A stretch of DNA of 50,130 nucleotides from Desulfobulbaceae bacterium (GCA_008933635.1 WBUQ01000015.1:1-50130); one strand, 5' to 3'. Positions 17,491 to 27,279 are shown, counted from the stretch's first letter. Notes: generated by a model from the letters alone, not told the origin. Numbers and translations: made by a program.

Positions 17491-17849
17491 ATAGAAGAGG
17501 TGGCCGCAGCAGTCGTCAATATGCCGGAATCCGCTTCGGAAGTATCTTAACCTGCATTTTGGCGATAGTGATTGAGCCTTTCCAGTGACAGCTTCTTTCT
17601 TCCCCGGACTTGCCCTCGCAATCTTTCAGCCCATTCTTGGGTTAGAAGAAGATTGAGATTATCGCGCCGTCTTGTGTCCTCACAATTGATGGATTGCGTT
17701 GCTGTTGTATTTGCAATCACCATCAACATCTAGTCCATGAGTTCGATCCGCCCGTCCGGCCACCGAAACAATCTTGGTCAACACCGGAAATGCCAGTAAA
17801 AAGAGACAAAATGCTGAACATTAAAGATTTTCCATGACACTTTGACTTC
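17491..17849. other. Gap after the IS element; hemerythrin tail and an uncertain small frame
   Basis: Positions ~17488-17550 continue as an open frame reading EIEEVAAAVVNMPESASEVS to a TAA, the likely displaced 3' end of the hemerythrin gene. On the minus strand 17547-17729 encodes 60 residues with a basic helical C-terminus (GQVRGRKKLSLERLNHYRQ) but no ribosome site or known domain. The rest, to 17849, shows nothing recognisable and no clear terminator for either side. Confidence 0.45.
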
Positions 17850-20800
17850 TTATGCGAGATGACATAGAAGCCCTTCCCGGGGTCGCATGGTCAGCCCTTT
17901 GAACAGGGTTACCGAATCAGCCTTGGTCCAGAGGCCGAGATAGCCGGCCAAGCTGCGTTCCGCCTGGTACTCCAGAATCTGCCGGTCGTTCAGCAGAGCA
18001 CGGATTTGCTGCCCTTGGATTTCGATGCGCAGCCGATGCCATTGAGTGTGGGGAACAGGTATTTCGACACACTGCCGCTCGAATCGTTTGCCGTTTCTGA
18101 ATTCGAACAGGATGGCGTTGTCTTCAAGGGCATTGATCCGGAAGACAAAATAATTGGCCCAGTCCCGGATGGCGAAGGCCAGTCCGGCGGCCTGATCGAT
18201 GATACCGGCCACAGGCTTGGCCCAGACCTCGGCGCTGCCGTCGCCCATGCTGCTCTCCTTGGCGATGATCAGCGGGAAATAACAGTATGCCTCGATGTTG
18301 TCGAGAAACTCCTGATACCGTTTGCCCATGAACCGGGCCATGGTCTGAGTGACACTGACGGAGAGCGACGAGACGAAACGGGAGCCATCCTGAAGGATGC
18401 CGGGCTCCATGCCGGGATCGCTGTTTTTCCAGTCACCGGTGATCAGGAAGAAGTTGGCTGGTGCATCCGGGCGTTCTGGTTCGAGAAAATCATATCGGCC
18501 CTGGAAAAACGATTCGGTGAGGTTCACAACCTGTTCCGGCGTCTTCAGGGCCATGTCGAGCAAACGGCTGGTGCCCAGCAGCCGGCCCAACTGATCGAGT
18601 GCCGTTTCCATTGCCGGCTGGTCAAGACGCATCAGCGAGGCCTCGATCATGTCGCCCTTGATGGTGATCTCGAACCCGAGCCGGGTCAGGACATCGGCCA
18701 GAAACTGGATGCGCAGCGACCGGCCATGGTAGGTCCCGGCCCCGCCGGCAAAGCTCAGGGTGACGTAATTGTGTTCGATGTCGGCGCCGCAGAGGGCGTC
18801 CACCGTGGCAAAATGATAACCGAAACGGACATTGAGGTTGAGATAGTCGCCGGAGAGGATGGCGTAGCTTGCGCCTCCGAGCCGGCTGTTGTCCTGCGGC
18901 CGCGCGCCTGCCGCCATCAGCGACATGAACCCCTGGGCGCCCACGGCCACGGCGCTGCTCCAGTTGATGCCGGGATAACTGAAGCCCCGCCAGAGGGCGG
19001 TAAACGGTACACTGGTAACATCATGGGCATTGATTTCATCGCAGGTGGTCAGGCCGGGGCGTAGGCCGTCGCCCATGTCGAGGGCAAAGAGGATGATCGG
19101 GATATTCACCTTGAGCCGCACTGCGTTACGGGTGTGGCCGATGGTCTCGCCGAGGTTGAACATTTGGCGGACCGAGAGCTCATGGCAATAACGAATGATA
19201 TCGTGGACGGTCCGGCAATGTTCCGGTGAGAAATCGGCTGCGTTGGGATCCGTCAGGTTGAGGGGCGAAATCAGATCGAGCAATCGCTGCAGGCGCAGAT
19301 GGGCTGGCGTGTTAAAAATGGGGCGCTTGACCTGATGTATCCCCCGCACGAGTTCCTGCACGGTTCCCCGATACACTCGTTCCTGGCTTGCCCAGAGGGT
19401 GATCTCTTCACCGTCTTGCAGAATCGAGGTCGCGGTTTTGGTGTCGAACAGTGCAGGGACTCCGAACTCCCTGGCCACCGAGGCGAGATGGCTGGCTGTC
19501 CCGCCAACGTCGGTGATGATGCCCCGAACCTTACTCACCAACGGAGTAAAGGTGGTGGAGGCCGTCCTGGCGACGAGAATGGTATCCGGTTCAAGCGACG
19601 GGGCGCTGTTTCCCAGCTCAATTGCAGTTTTGAGCAGGACACGTCCGCTCACCACCCCTCCGGCGGCACACTTGCCGCCATGAAGAAGTAGGGGGTGATC
19701 GGGGTATTCCAAGGCATGCTCTTCGTTTTTGGGATCCTCTTCGGTCACCACCAGCAAGGGTCGAACCTGCAGGATGAAAATCTGATCCGATTGATCGACC
19801 GCCCATTCGATATCGAGCGGTCGTTGATAGTGCTCTTCCATGCGCAGGGCATGACCAGCCAGTTCCCGCAGAAATCCTGATGGATCGGGATCTGCAAGCC
19901 CTCTGGTTTCCAGGATAGCAAGGGTCTTTTTGTCGAGACGGAACATCTCCTCCGGCGAGGCGTCACCCCCGACCAGCTGGTCGCCAAGGCCGGCAACGGC
20001 GCTGATTCTGATACTGTCAAGGTCATCACCGGTGGGATCGGCAGTGTAGAGTACACCGCTGTATTGCGGTTGCACCATGGCCAGGATCAGAACGCCCATC
20101 GGGGTTTCCCGGTCATCCAGCCCATGGTGTATGCGATAGGAGAGGGCAGAGGCGGAGTAGAGGCTGGCGATGACTTGCCGGTAGGCATGGGATAGATCCG
20201 GGACGGCAACTTTGAGAACCGAGGTATACTGGCCGGCAAAGGAGATTTCTCCATCCTCGCCGATGGCGGAACTGCGGACAGCAAATCGCTGACCGGGCGA
20301 GAAATGGCCGGCAGCAGCCTGCAGGGCCTGGTCGATACCCTGGGGCAGCGGGGTCGCCAGGATCCGTTCACCAAGATGATGACTGACGGTTTCCAGACGT
20401 GCCGGATCGTCATCGACGAGATCTGCCAACAGGTTGTCGATCTCCTCGGCAAGTCCGGTCTCCTGCAGAAACTTATGGCAGGCGATGGTGGTCACCGCGA
20501 AGCCCTGCGGCGTCGGCAGCTGCAGATTCCTGCCGATATGAGCGAGATTGGCGGCCTTTGCCCCCACCACCGACATCTGCTCCAGACCGATGTCGGCAAG
20601 CGGCATGACCAGGTTGTCGGTGGGGTGCCGATGCAGCCCCGCCCACTCATGATGCACCGATCGCTCAATACTGCGCAACACGCCGAACAGCGGGTCGTAA
20701 TCCTTGCCAGTCATTCCCGAAAGGGCATTGACCATGCCGTCGACCTCCAGCAGCAGTTGCCGGCTCTTTTTTTCTACCATCTGCGGCACGAACGGCCGGT

Positions 20801-20960
20801 TGTCGTAGTAGATCTGTTCCAGGTCGGCCTGCAGGGCCAGGGCGGTCCGGTTATGTTCGAGAAGCCGGCGAAACCGCCGATACCGGTTGGTTTGTTCTGC
20901 ATCCAGGGCCGGCAGCAACCGGCAGGCATCACCGGTTTTCCACTTTTTGAACAATGGCAT
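17850..20960 (-). CDS. PPDK/PEP-synthase-like protein with novel C-terminal half (paralogue 1)
   Basis: The product has 1036 residues. After ~120 helical residues comes a PEP/pyruvate-kinase ATP-grasp domain (about 120-420) with AVRSSAIGEDGEISFAGQY, SGVLYTADP, VAGLGDQLVGG and DIEWAVDQ...LQVRPL. The swivelling phospho-His domain follows (about 440-545), with the His in DVGGTASHLASVAREFGVP. The PEP/pyruvate TIM barrel is absent. It is replaced by ~270 unrecognised residues (GGASYAILSGDYLNLN..FGYHFATVDA) and a C-terminal beta domain like DUF1080/LamG folds (NYFVFRINALEDNAILFEF). It probably transfers phosphate from ATP via His to an unknown substrate. It is the last gene of the chrB operon, 40 bases after the MFS gene; AAAGGTG precedes its ATG. 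Confidence 0.75.
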   Translation of the reverse strand: MPLFKKWKTGDACRLLPALDAEQTNRYRRFRRLLEHNRTALALQADLEQIYYDNRPFVPQMVEKKSRQLLLEVDGMVNALSGMTGKDYDPLFGVLRSIERSVHHEWAGLHRHPTDNLVMPLADIGLEQMSVVGAKAANLAHIGRNLQLPTPQGFAVTTIACHKFLQETGLAEEIDNLLADLVDDDPARLETVSHHLGERILATPLPQGIDQALQAAAGHFSPGQRFAVRSSAIGEDGEISFAGQYTSVLKVAVPDLSHAYRQVIASLYSASALSYRIHHGLDDRETPMGVLILAMVQPQYSGVLYTADPTGDDLDSIRISAVAGLGDQLVGGDASPEEMFRLDKKTLAILETRGLADPDPSGFLRELAGHALRMEEHYQRPLDIEWAVDQSDQIFILQVRPLLVVTEEDPKNEEHALEYPDHPLLLHGGKCAAGGVVSGRVLLKTAIELGNSAPSLEPDTILVARTASTTFTPLVSKVRGIITDVGGTASHLASVAREFGVPALFDTKTATSILQDGEEITLWASQERVYRGTVQELVRGIHQVKRPIFNTPAHLRLQRLLDLISPLNLTDPNAADFSPEHCRTVHDIIRYCHELSVRQMFNLGETIGHTRNAVRLKVNIPIILFALDMGDGLRPGLTTCDEINAHDVTSVPFTALWRGFSYPGINWSSAVAVGAQGFMSLMAAGARPQDNSRLGGASYAILSGDYLNLNVRFGYHFATVDALCGADIEHNYVTLSFAGGAGTYHGRSLRIQFLADVLTRLGFEITIKGDMIEASLMRLDQPAMETALDQLGRLLGTSRLLDMALKTPEQVVNLTESFFQGRYDFLEPERPDAPANFFLITGDWKNSDPGMEPGILQDGSRFVSSLSVSVTQTMARFMGKRYQEFLDNIEAYCYFPLIIAKESSMGDGSAEVWAKPVAGIIDQAAGLAFAIRDWANYFVFRINALEDNAILFEFRNGKRFERQCVEIPVPHTQWHRLRIEIQGQQIRALLNDRQILEYQAERSLAGYLGLWTKADSVTLFKGLTMRPREGLLCHLA

Positions 20961-21000
20961 GATGTCACCTTTCCGAGAAAATCAGCCCATAGGAGGCTGT

Positions 21001-22221
21001 TTACTCCTCCATATCCTTGAAGAGCTGGTACAGCATCACATCGTAGATGATCTTCAGACCCCCAGCGACAAAGAATGGCGCGGAAAACAGCAGGGGATTG
21101 GCCATGAACAGACCACCGAGCAGCGGCGCCACGGCCGCGCCCACCGACCGGGCCACCGTGGTGATGCCCGAGGCGGCCGACCGTTCGTCCGGGGAGACCA
21201 CCGCCATGGTGTAGGACTGGCGCGCCGGCACATCCATCTGGGAGATGGAGGCCCTGAGCAGCAGGACGATGATGGCCAGCGAGAAATTGGGCATCAGCGG
21301 CACCAGGCAGAGCAGGATGTTCGAGGGAATGTGGGTGTAGACCATGGTGCGGATCAGGCCGATCCTGTCGGCCAGCCTGGTGGCCAGCAGCGCCGATATC
21401 CCGGCCAGCAGGTTGGCCCCGAAGAACAGGGTGCCGAGCATACCCTCGTCGACCCCGTAACGGATATGGAGCCACCAGGCGATCATGCTCTGGACCACGA
21501 AGCCGCCGGCAAAGGCATCGAGGGCAAAGAGGGAACTGAGCCTGAATACTACCGCTTTTGAGCGGTGCAGGCCCATGGTTTTTTTGATTGTCCCCCCGCC
21601 TGTCTCCGCAACCGGAGCCACCTCCGCGTGCCGGGACAAAAAGATGAAGAACAGCATCAGTGCCAGGCCACAACCGGCATATCCACCCATGATGACCCGA
21701 TACGCCTCCAGCCCGCTCCAGCCGCCGATTGTCTGCAGCCATTGGGCCAGCCAGCCGCCGGCCAGGGCGCCGGCGGCGGTGGCGAACGACCCGGCGAGGT
21801 TGTACCAGCCGAAGACCCTGGTGCGCCGGCCGTCGGGGACCAGTTGGGAGAGCGCCGCCTGTTCGATGGAGAGAAACGGACCGATCTCGCCGCCGCTGGG
21901 GCTGACGATGCCGATGATTGCCGCCAGGGTGATCCAGACCGGATCGGTGGTGATAAGAAAGACCAGGCCGGCCAGGATCATCAGGGCCGCACCGAAGAGC
22001 AGCATGTTCCTGCGACCGATCCGGTCGGCCACCATGGTCACCCAGAGGGAGACGAGGATATCGCCGGCCAGCGTCGCGCTGAGAATGGCGCCGACGCCGG
22101 ACGCACTCAGACCGGTGGCGGAAAGATAAAGCGCCAGCACAACCGAGATGAACCCGTAGGCGAACAGCCGGATGATTCTGGCGGCAAAGAGGAGAATGAT
22201 GTCCGTGGTGACGATATGCAT
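21001..22221 (-). CDS. Major facilitator superfamily transporter
   Basis: The 406-residue protein has about twelve hydrophobic segments and the MFS motif A between helices 2 and 3 (VADRIGRRNML), with a partial repeat in the second half (LADRIGLIRTM). Its place between chrB/HD genes and a phosphotransferase-like gene suggests export of chromate or another oxyanion or toxicant, in the position often taken by ChrA. That substrate is inferred from context only. It begins 51 bases after the HD-domain gene. Confidence 0.85.
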   Translation of the reverse strand: MHIVTTDIILLFAARIIRLFAYGFISVVLALYLSATGLSASGVGAILSATLAGDILVSLWVTMVADRIGRRNMLLFGAALMILAGLVFLITTDPVWITLAAIIGIVSPSGGEIGPFLSIEQAALSQLVPDGRRTRVFGWYNLAGSFATAAGALAGGWLAQWLQTIGGWSGLEAYRVIMGGYAGCGLALMLFFIFLSRHAEVAPVAETGGGTIKKTMGLHRSKAVVFRLSSLFALDAFAGGFVVQSMIAWWLHIRYGVDEGMLGTLFFGANLLAGISALLATRLADRIGLIRTMVYTHIPSNILLCLVPLMPNFSLAIIVLLLRASISQMDVPARQSYTMAVVSPDERSAASGITTVARSVGAAVAPLLGGLFMANPLLFSAPFFVAGGLKIIYDVMLYQLFKDMEE

Positions 22222-22272
22222 GGCGTCATTTGCCCTGTCCCCGGAACCGGCTGGCTCCGGAGAAGAGGTGCA

Positions 22273-23010
22273 TCAGGCCATCCAGCCCTGGATTTCCCCA
22301 TGCAGGGTCAGGTAGCGCTGCAGGGTGGTCGGATTCTTGCCGTACTTCTCGTAGTTCCGGAGAATCTCGGCATAGTGCTCTTCCGCCTTCTTCTCGTCCG
22401 TATCCGGAACAATGCCGTCGGTGTAGATATCCACCATCCGGTCGGCATAGATGACGATCTTCTCTTCCGGCGTCCGCAGGGTGTAATCCCGAACCGGCAA
22501 GCCCAGCTCCTTGGCCTCGGCCTCGGTGAGCCCGCCCCGGATGTGCTTGAGGATGATCTGGCGGATTTCCTCCTCCAGGCCCAGTTCTTCGGCCATCTTG
22601 GCACCGATCTCGCCGTGCTCCATGCCGTAGGTTCTGGCCTTGCCCAGATCATGGAAAATCGCGCCGCGGGCCAGCAACTGTCTGTTATGCGGGATCTTCA
22701 CCCGGCTGGCGATTTCCAGGGACTTGCGCGCCACCTCCAGGCTGTGCTGCACCGCTTCATCGGGACAACCTGCTCCCTGCAGTATCGCGATTTCCTTCAT
22801 CAGCAGATCCTCGGCAACATGGAGAAAAAACTCGCTGACCGCTTCCTCGCCCCAGGTCTCGTTGACATAGGCCCTGTTTGCAGCGAGCGCGGCCAGGTCG
22901 TGGCGGGCCGCCTTGTGGTCGGGATGGTTGTCCAGCCAGTCGTGCATCTGCTGGTGGTCGTTGCCGGTTCGCTGAGCGCTGGTTTCGAGATGTTTTGCGT
23001 AGGGAGGCAT
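22273..23010 (-). CDS. HD-domain phosphohydrolase
   Basis: The 245-residue protein has a metal-binding HD domain: H in KIPHNRQLL, then HD in AIFHDLGKARTYGMEH, a distal His in ILKHIRGG and Asp in IYADRMVDIY. HD enzymes hydrolyse phosphate esters or nucleotides. AAGGAG precedes the ATG by seven bases. It lies between chrB and the transporter in one operon (59- and 51-base gaps). Confidence 0.8.
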   Translation of the reverse strand: MPPYAKHLETSAQRTGNDHQQMHDWLDNHPDHKAARHDLAALAANRAYVNETWGEEAVSEFFLHVAEDLLMKEIAILQGAGCPDEAVQHSLEVARKSLEIASRVKIPHNRQLLARGAIFHDLGKARTYGMEHGEIGAKMAEELGLEEEIRQIILKHIRGGLTEAEAKELGLPVRDYTLRTPEEKIVIYADRMVDIYTDGIVPDTDEKKAEEHYAEILRNYEKYGKNPTTLQRYLTLHGEIQGWMA

Positions 23011-23069
23011 GATGGTTCTCCTTGTTAAAGTTATGAATGAATTGAATTATGGTTGAGTAGCGACCGGGT

Positions 23070-24038
23070 TTATGGTGCTTCTCCCTGAACTGTTTTGGCA
23101 TAGCCCGCGTGGAGGGCGTCAAAGAGCAGTGTAGCGCGATCCAGGAGCTGATGGTCGTCGGCGGTCAGTCCGACCAGTCCGTCGAGCAGGATCTTCAGCA
23201 GGGCGGCATCCTCGGGCAGCGCACCCTCCTGGACATCGATACATTTGACCAGTTCGCTGATCTTGGCCAGGGCCTGGTCGTGCAGGGCAAAATCCCGCAG
23301 CAGGACCTCGAAGGTGATCAGCTCTCCCTGATGGGTGAAGTCGCCCAGTGCCATGTCAAAGGGCAGTTCGCCCTGGTGAAGGTCCGCGGTTTCCCCGGGA
23401 AGGAGAAAACGAAACCGGGCCTGGGGGTCGATGAATCGCTCGATGAGCCAGGCAGAACCCAAGCGGTCGATATAGGGCCGGGCACGGGTGACCCAGGTTC
23501 TGCCCTGGTACTGAGAACGATCGAGCCTGGCAGCCGGCAGTCCGACCTGTTCCGGCCGGCGCAGCCGCTCCGAGATGGAGTCGAGCACCTTCAAGGTCTT
23601 GGCTGCCGCTCCGGAGGGGAAAAAGTCGCGTCCCCGCACCGCCTCGCATCGTTTGCGCAGCTTGCGCAGGGCAGCCGACAGTTCCTTGGCGCCCCCGACT
23701 TCCCCCATAACGTCCGCCGTGGCAAGCAACGCCCCGGCTTCGGCCTGGATCTGCTCAAACTCGGGATCGACCTGGGCCTGAAACAACTGCTCGATCTGCT
23801 GTTCGGTCATACCTTCGACCCGGTCGCACTGGAGAGCGATGGCCTCGCCTCCCAGGGCGGTGACCTCGCCGATCAGCCAGGTGATATTCTCCTGCAGATC
23901 CTCACGATGAGGCAGAATCTGGAGACCGGTCTTCAGCTGTGCAGCGCCGGTGGCCGAGATGCGCCGCCAGGTCCGCATCCGCGCCTTGGCATTGGCGGCG
24001 GGAATCGAATATGAGAAGAGAATCCATTTGTTTTTCAT
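23070..24038 (-). CDS. chrB: ChrB-like chromate resistance protein
   Basis: The 322-residue protein has the ChrB N-terminal region (WILFSYSIPAANAKARMRTWRRI) and the C-terminal domain with TWVTRARPYIDRLGSAWLIERFIDPQARF. ChrB proteins act as chromate-responsive regulators or auxiliaries of chromate efflux. The start at 24038 is chosen by family N-terminus, although the frame is open to 24281. No ribosome site is visible; the predicted -10 ends only nine bases before the ATG, so the transcript may be nearly leaderless. It leads the operon chrB, HD, MFS, PPDK-like. Confidence 0.85.
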   Translation of the reverse strand: MKNKWILFSYSIPAANAKARMRTWRRISATGAAQLKTGLQILPHREDLQENITWLIGEVTALGGEAIALQCDRVEGMTEQQIEQLFQAQVDPEFEQIQAEAGALLATADVMGEVGGAKELSAALRKLRKRCEAVRGRDFFPSGAAAKTLKVLDSISERLRRPEQVGLPAARLDRSQYQGRTWVTRARPYIDRLGSAWLIERFIDPQARFRFLLPGETADLHQGELPFDMALGDFTHQGELITFEVLLRDFALHDQALAKISELVKCIDVQEGALPEDAALLKILLDGLVGLTADDHQLLDRATLLFDALHAGYAKTVQGEAP

Positions 24039-24047
24039 AGTGAACAG

Positions 24048-24098
24048 AAAATATGTTACACATGTTTCATTGTCAAGAAGTAAAAATAGAATTAGTAT
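24048..24098. promoter_or_regulatory. Overlapping divergent promoters of chrB and PPDK-like paralogue 2
   Basis: For chrB (minus strand): TTGACA (24071-24076) and TATTTT (24048-24053) with a 17-base spacer. For the plus-strand gene: TTGTCA (24070-24075) and TAGTAT (24093-24098), also with 17 bases. The two -35 elements overlap by five bases, so RNA polymerase could serve only one direction at a time. A regulator bound here, possibly ChrB itself, would control both transcripts. Confidence 0.65.
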
Positions 24099-24162
24099 TG
24101 AACGACCGGCAAATGACAGCCTCATCAGATTTGCAACCGGCTCAACCCTACGGAGTACGACA

Positions 24163-27100
24163 ATGAAAGGATTATTGCGGATGTTCACCCAGAAGGACCG
24201 ATGCACTCCCTTGACCGGAGCCTCTGGAATGCATGTGAAAAAGTTCGGGTACTTCAGGGAGTTTCTCGTCGGCAACCGCAACGCCCTGCGCGCCCTGGCC
24301 CAGTTGGAGATGCTCTATTACAGCGGGCAATCCTTCACCGCCGCCGATATTGCCTTTCACTACGAGCAGCTGTTCGGCCAGGTACGCGGACTGATCGATG
24401 CGTTGAACGACTTGTCGGAGCGTCGGTATGCATCGCTGCATCAGCAGGCCGATGCCATCAACGCGCAGATTCGGAAGGTTTTCCGTCCCCCGGTGATCCG
24501 GCACGATCTGCTGCCGGTGGTGTCGCTGGCCGATTTACCCGCTGCCGCCATCGGTGACGCCGGCGGCAAGGCGGTCAGTCTGGCGCGGATCGCCCGGGAT
24601 ACCGATCTACCGGTACCGCCGGGATTCGTGGTCACCGTCAGCGGCTACGAGCTCTTTCTCAAGGCCAACCGGCTCGAGCAGCTGATCCTCGACGAGCTGG
24701 CAGAATTGTCTCCCGGCGACTCCCGGCTGGCTGAAGTCAGTGACCGCCTCGTCAACCTGATCCTGAATGCCGCTGTTCCCGAAGAACTGGTGGCCTCGAT
24801 GCAGACCCATTACCGGGCCATCGAGCAGCTGACCAGGCCCGGTATCCGGCTGGCCATGCGCAGCAGCGCAGTGCGGGAGGATTCCGACGCGTCCTTTGCC
24901 GGTCAGTACCGTTCGGTGCTCAATGTGAGCGGTGATGGTTTGGCCGATGCCTACAGGGAAGTGGTGGCCAGTTCCTTTTCACCCAGGGCCATCACCTATC
25001 GCCAGATGGCCGGTATTGACATCGCCGAGACGCCGATGTGCGTGCTTGGCCTGGCCATGGTCGACGTGGCGGCCAGTGGCGTGCTCTACACCGCCGATCC
25101 CGCCAACGGCCAGGCGCATACGATGCAGATCAGCGCCATCCATGGGCTGGGTGAAATGCTGGTCAGCGGCAACGTCACCGCCGACAGTCTTGTCTACGAT
25201 CGGGAAGGTGGCACAATCATTCGTCGGGAGATCGCGATCAAGGCAGCGCGCCTGGACGCAGTCCAAAGCGGCATCGAGGAGCACGAAGTAGCGGCGGGCG
25301 AGGCGGAACAACTGGCGATCAGCGATGAGGAAGCGGTCCGTCTGGCCCAGGCGGGCAGCCGACTGGAGGCCTTGTTCGACGGTCCACAGGACATCGAGTG
25401 GGCCATCGACCGGCAAAGACAGCTGGTCATCCTCCAGAGCCGCCCCCTGCAGGTAGCGATAAAGGCGACTGAGCCGATTCCCGAACCGAATGTGTCGCCC
25501 ATACTGCAAGGTGGCCAGTGCGCATCTCAAGGTATTGCCGCCGGAAAGGTGCAGATCGTTGGCGTCCGGACCGATCTCTCGTCAGTACCAGATCATGCCA
25601 TCGTGGTGGCGAAAACCGCCGCCCCGCGCTATGCCGAAATCATGGGTCGCATCAACGGCCTGATCACCGAGGTCGGCAGCACCACCTGTCATCTGGCTTC
25701 AGTGGCCCGGGAGTTCGGAATGCCCATGGCAGTGAATGTCACCGGGGCTGTCGAGCTCTTGGAGAAGGAGACCGAGATCACCCTCTTTGTTCAGGAACGG
25801 CCGGCAGTCTTTAGCGGATTGTTGATCGATCATCATCCGGTCAAGCGCCGGATCATGGACAGCTCGGTGCACAGGATGCTGCGGGCCGTCCTCGACCTCA
25901 TCTCACCGCTCCATCTCACAGATCCTAATGCTCCTTTTTTCCGGCCGGAGAATTGTGCCTCGATCCACGACATCATCCGCTTCGCCCATGAACAGGCGGT
26001 ACGCGAAATGTTCACTCTATCGACCGAAGCCGAATCAGAAGCGGTTTCGATTCGCTTGACCACCCATATCCCCTTGGTGCTCAACCTGATCGACCTCGGT
26101 GGCGGCCTCAAACCCGGTCTCTCAACCTGCGATGTGGTGACTGCCGACCACTTCGCCTCAGCACCGATCCAGGCCCTCTGGCGCGGCTTCACCCATCCTG
26201 GCATCAACTGGCATGGCACCGTACAATTTGACGGCAGTCGGTTCCTCACCCGCCTGGCAGCCTCGGCAACCTCGGAGTTCGGCCCGGAACCCGGCGGCGA
26301 CAGCTACGCCCTGATCGGAACCGACTATCTCAATCTCTCTGCCAAGTTCGGCTACCACTTCGCCACGCTCGACACCTTCTGCGGCGACGAACCTGATCAG
26401 AACTACCTCAGCCTCCAGTTTTCCGGTGGTGCCGGCTCCTTGTTCGGCAAGACCCTGCGCCTGCAGTTCCTGGGGAAAGTGCTGAGCGATTTAGGATGCA
26501 CGGTGACCATCCAGGGTGACCTGCTCGAAGCCACACTTAATCGCCATGGCCGTGACGACATGCTGGACCGGCTCGATCAGCTCGGACGCCTCCTCGCCAG
26601 CAGCCGTCTGCTCGACATGGCGATCACCAACCAGGAGGATGTCGATGCCGTAGCCGCCGAGTTCATGGCCGGCAATTACGATCTACTCAATCGAAAGGAA
26701 CAGATACCGCTGCAGGAATTTTATACCCACCTCGGCCATTGGCGACAGGTTGAGGAAGAAGGGGAAGTCTGCTGGATGGTCGACGGCTCGCAAGGGATGG
26801 GCACACTCGCCGCCGGTGTCTCCGGCCTGTTGTCCATGGCTCTAGGGAAATCTTATCAGGAACTGCTCGACACCATCGGCGCCTACTACTACTTTCCTCT
26901 GGCCATCAGCAAAAGCGGCGAGATGGATGATGGTGTGATCTCTTTCAACATCAAGCCACTTCATGGCAGCATCGATCAGGCAGGCGGGCTGGTATTTGGC
27001 CTGCGGGACATCGGCAATTATTTTGTCTTCCGCATCAATGCCCTTGAAGACAATGCCATTCTCTTTGAATTCGTCAACAATAACCGTGTAGAACGGGCCC

Positions 27101-27279
27101 GATATGAACTGCCCGTGTTCAGGGACCGATGGTATGGGTTGGAAGTAAAAATAGCGGGTAATTCGGCTTCATGTTTGGTCAATGGAGCGGATGTGTTCGA
27201 TTATCAGGCCGAGAGGAGCCTCCATGGCCATTTCGGGTTATGGGCAAAGGCCGATTCTATAACCCTGTTTAAGAAATGA
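24163..27279 (+). CDS. PPDK/PEP-synthase-like protein with novel C-terminal half (paralogue 2)
   Basis: The product has 1038 residues with the same layout as the 17850-20960 protein: helical N-terminus, ATP-grasp (AMRSSAVREDSDASFAGQY, SGVLYTADP, DIEWAIDRQRQ), phospho-His domain (EVGSTTCHLASVAREFGMP), the unrecognised middle (GGDSYALIGTDYLNLSAKFGYHFATLD) and the C-terminal beta domain (NYFVFRINALEDNAILFEF). The TIM barrel is again missing. The two are clearly paralogues but differ in many surface positions, so they may form a heteromer or act on different substrates. The ATG at 24163 is preferred because upstream sequence in frame overlaps the divergent promoter and chrB. Confidence 0.75.
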   Translation: MKGLLRMFTQKDRCTPLTGASGMHVKKFGYFREFLVGNRNALRALAQLEMLYYSGQSFTAADIAFHYEQLFGQVRGLIDALNDLSERRYASLHQQADAINAQIRKVFRPPVIRHDLLPVVSLADLPAAAIGDAGGKAVSLARIARDTDLPVPPGFVVTVSGYELFLKANRLEQLILDELAELSPGDSRLAEVSDRLVNLILNAAVPEELVASMQTHYRAIEQLTRPGIRLAMRSSAVREDSDASFAGQYRSVLNVSGDGLADAYREVVASSFSPRAITYRQMAGIDIAETPMCVLGLAMVDVAASGVLYTADPANGQAHTMQISAIHGLGEMLVSGNVTADSLVYDREGGTIIRREIAIKAARLDAVQSGIEEHEVAAGEAEQLAISDEEAVRLAQAGSRLEALFDGPQDIEWAIDRQRQLVILQSRPLQVAIKATEPIPEPNVSPILQGGQCASQGIAAGKVQIVGVRTDLSSVPDHAIVVAKTAAPRYAEIMGRINGLITEVGSTTCHLASVAREFGMPMAVNVTGAVELLEKETEITLFVQERPAVFSGLLIDHHPVKRRIMDSSVHRMLRAVLDLISPLHLTDPNAPFFRPENCASIHDIIRFAHEQAVREMFTLSTEAESEAVSIRLTTHIPLVLNLIDLGGGLKPGLSTCDVVTADHFASAPIQALWRGFTHPGINWHGTVQFDGSRFLTRLAASATSEFGPEPGGDSYALIGTDYLNLSAKFGYHFATLDTFCGDEPDQNYLSLQFSGGAGSLFGKTLRLQFLGKVLSDLGCTVTIQGDLLEATLNRHGRDDMLDRLDQLGRLLASSRLLDMAITNQEDVDAVAAEFMAGNYDLLNRKEQIPLQEFYTHLGHWRQVEEEGEVCWMVDGSQGMGTLAAGVSGLLSMALGKSYQELLDTIGAYYYFPLAISKSGEMDDGVISFNIKPLHGSIDQAGGLVFGLRDIGNYFVFRINALEDNAILFEFVNNNRVERARYELPVFRDRWYGLEVKIAGNSASCLVNGADVFDYQAERSLHGHFGLWAKADSITLFKK

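Noticed and set aside
18006-19064. Plus-strand frame opposite the PPDK-like gene
   Set aside because: No domain, and the opposite strand encodes a well-conserved paralogous protein.
21565-23028. 487-codon plus-strand frame opposite the MFS and HD genes
   Set aside because: It overlaps two recognisable genes antisense and has low-complexity, GC-driven composition.
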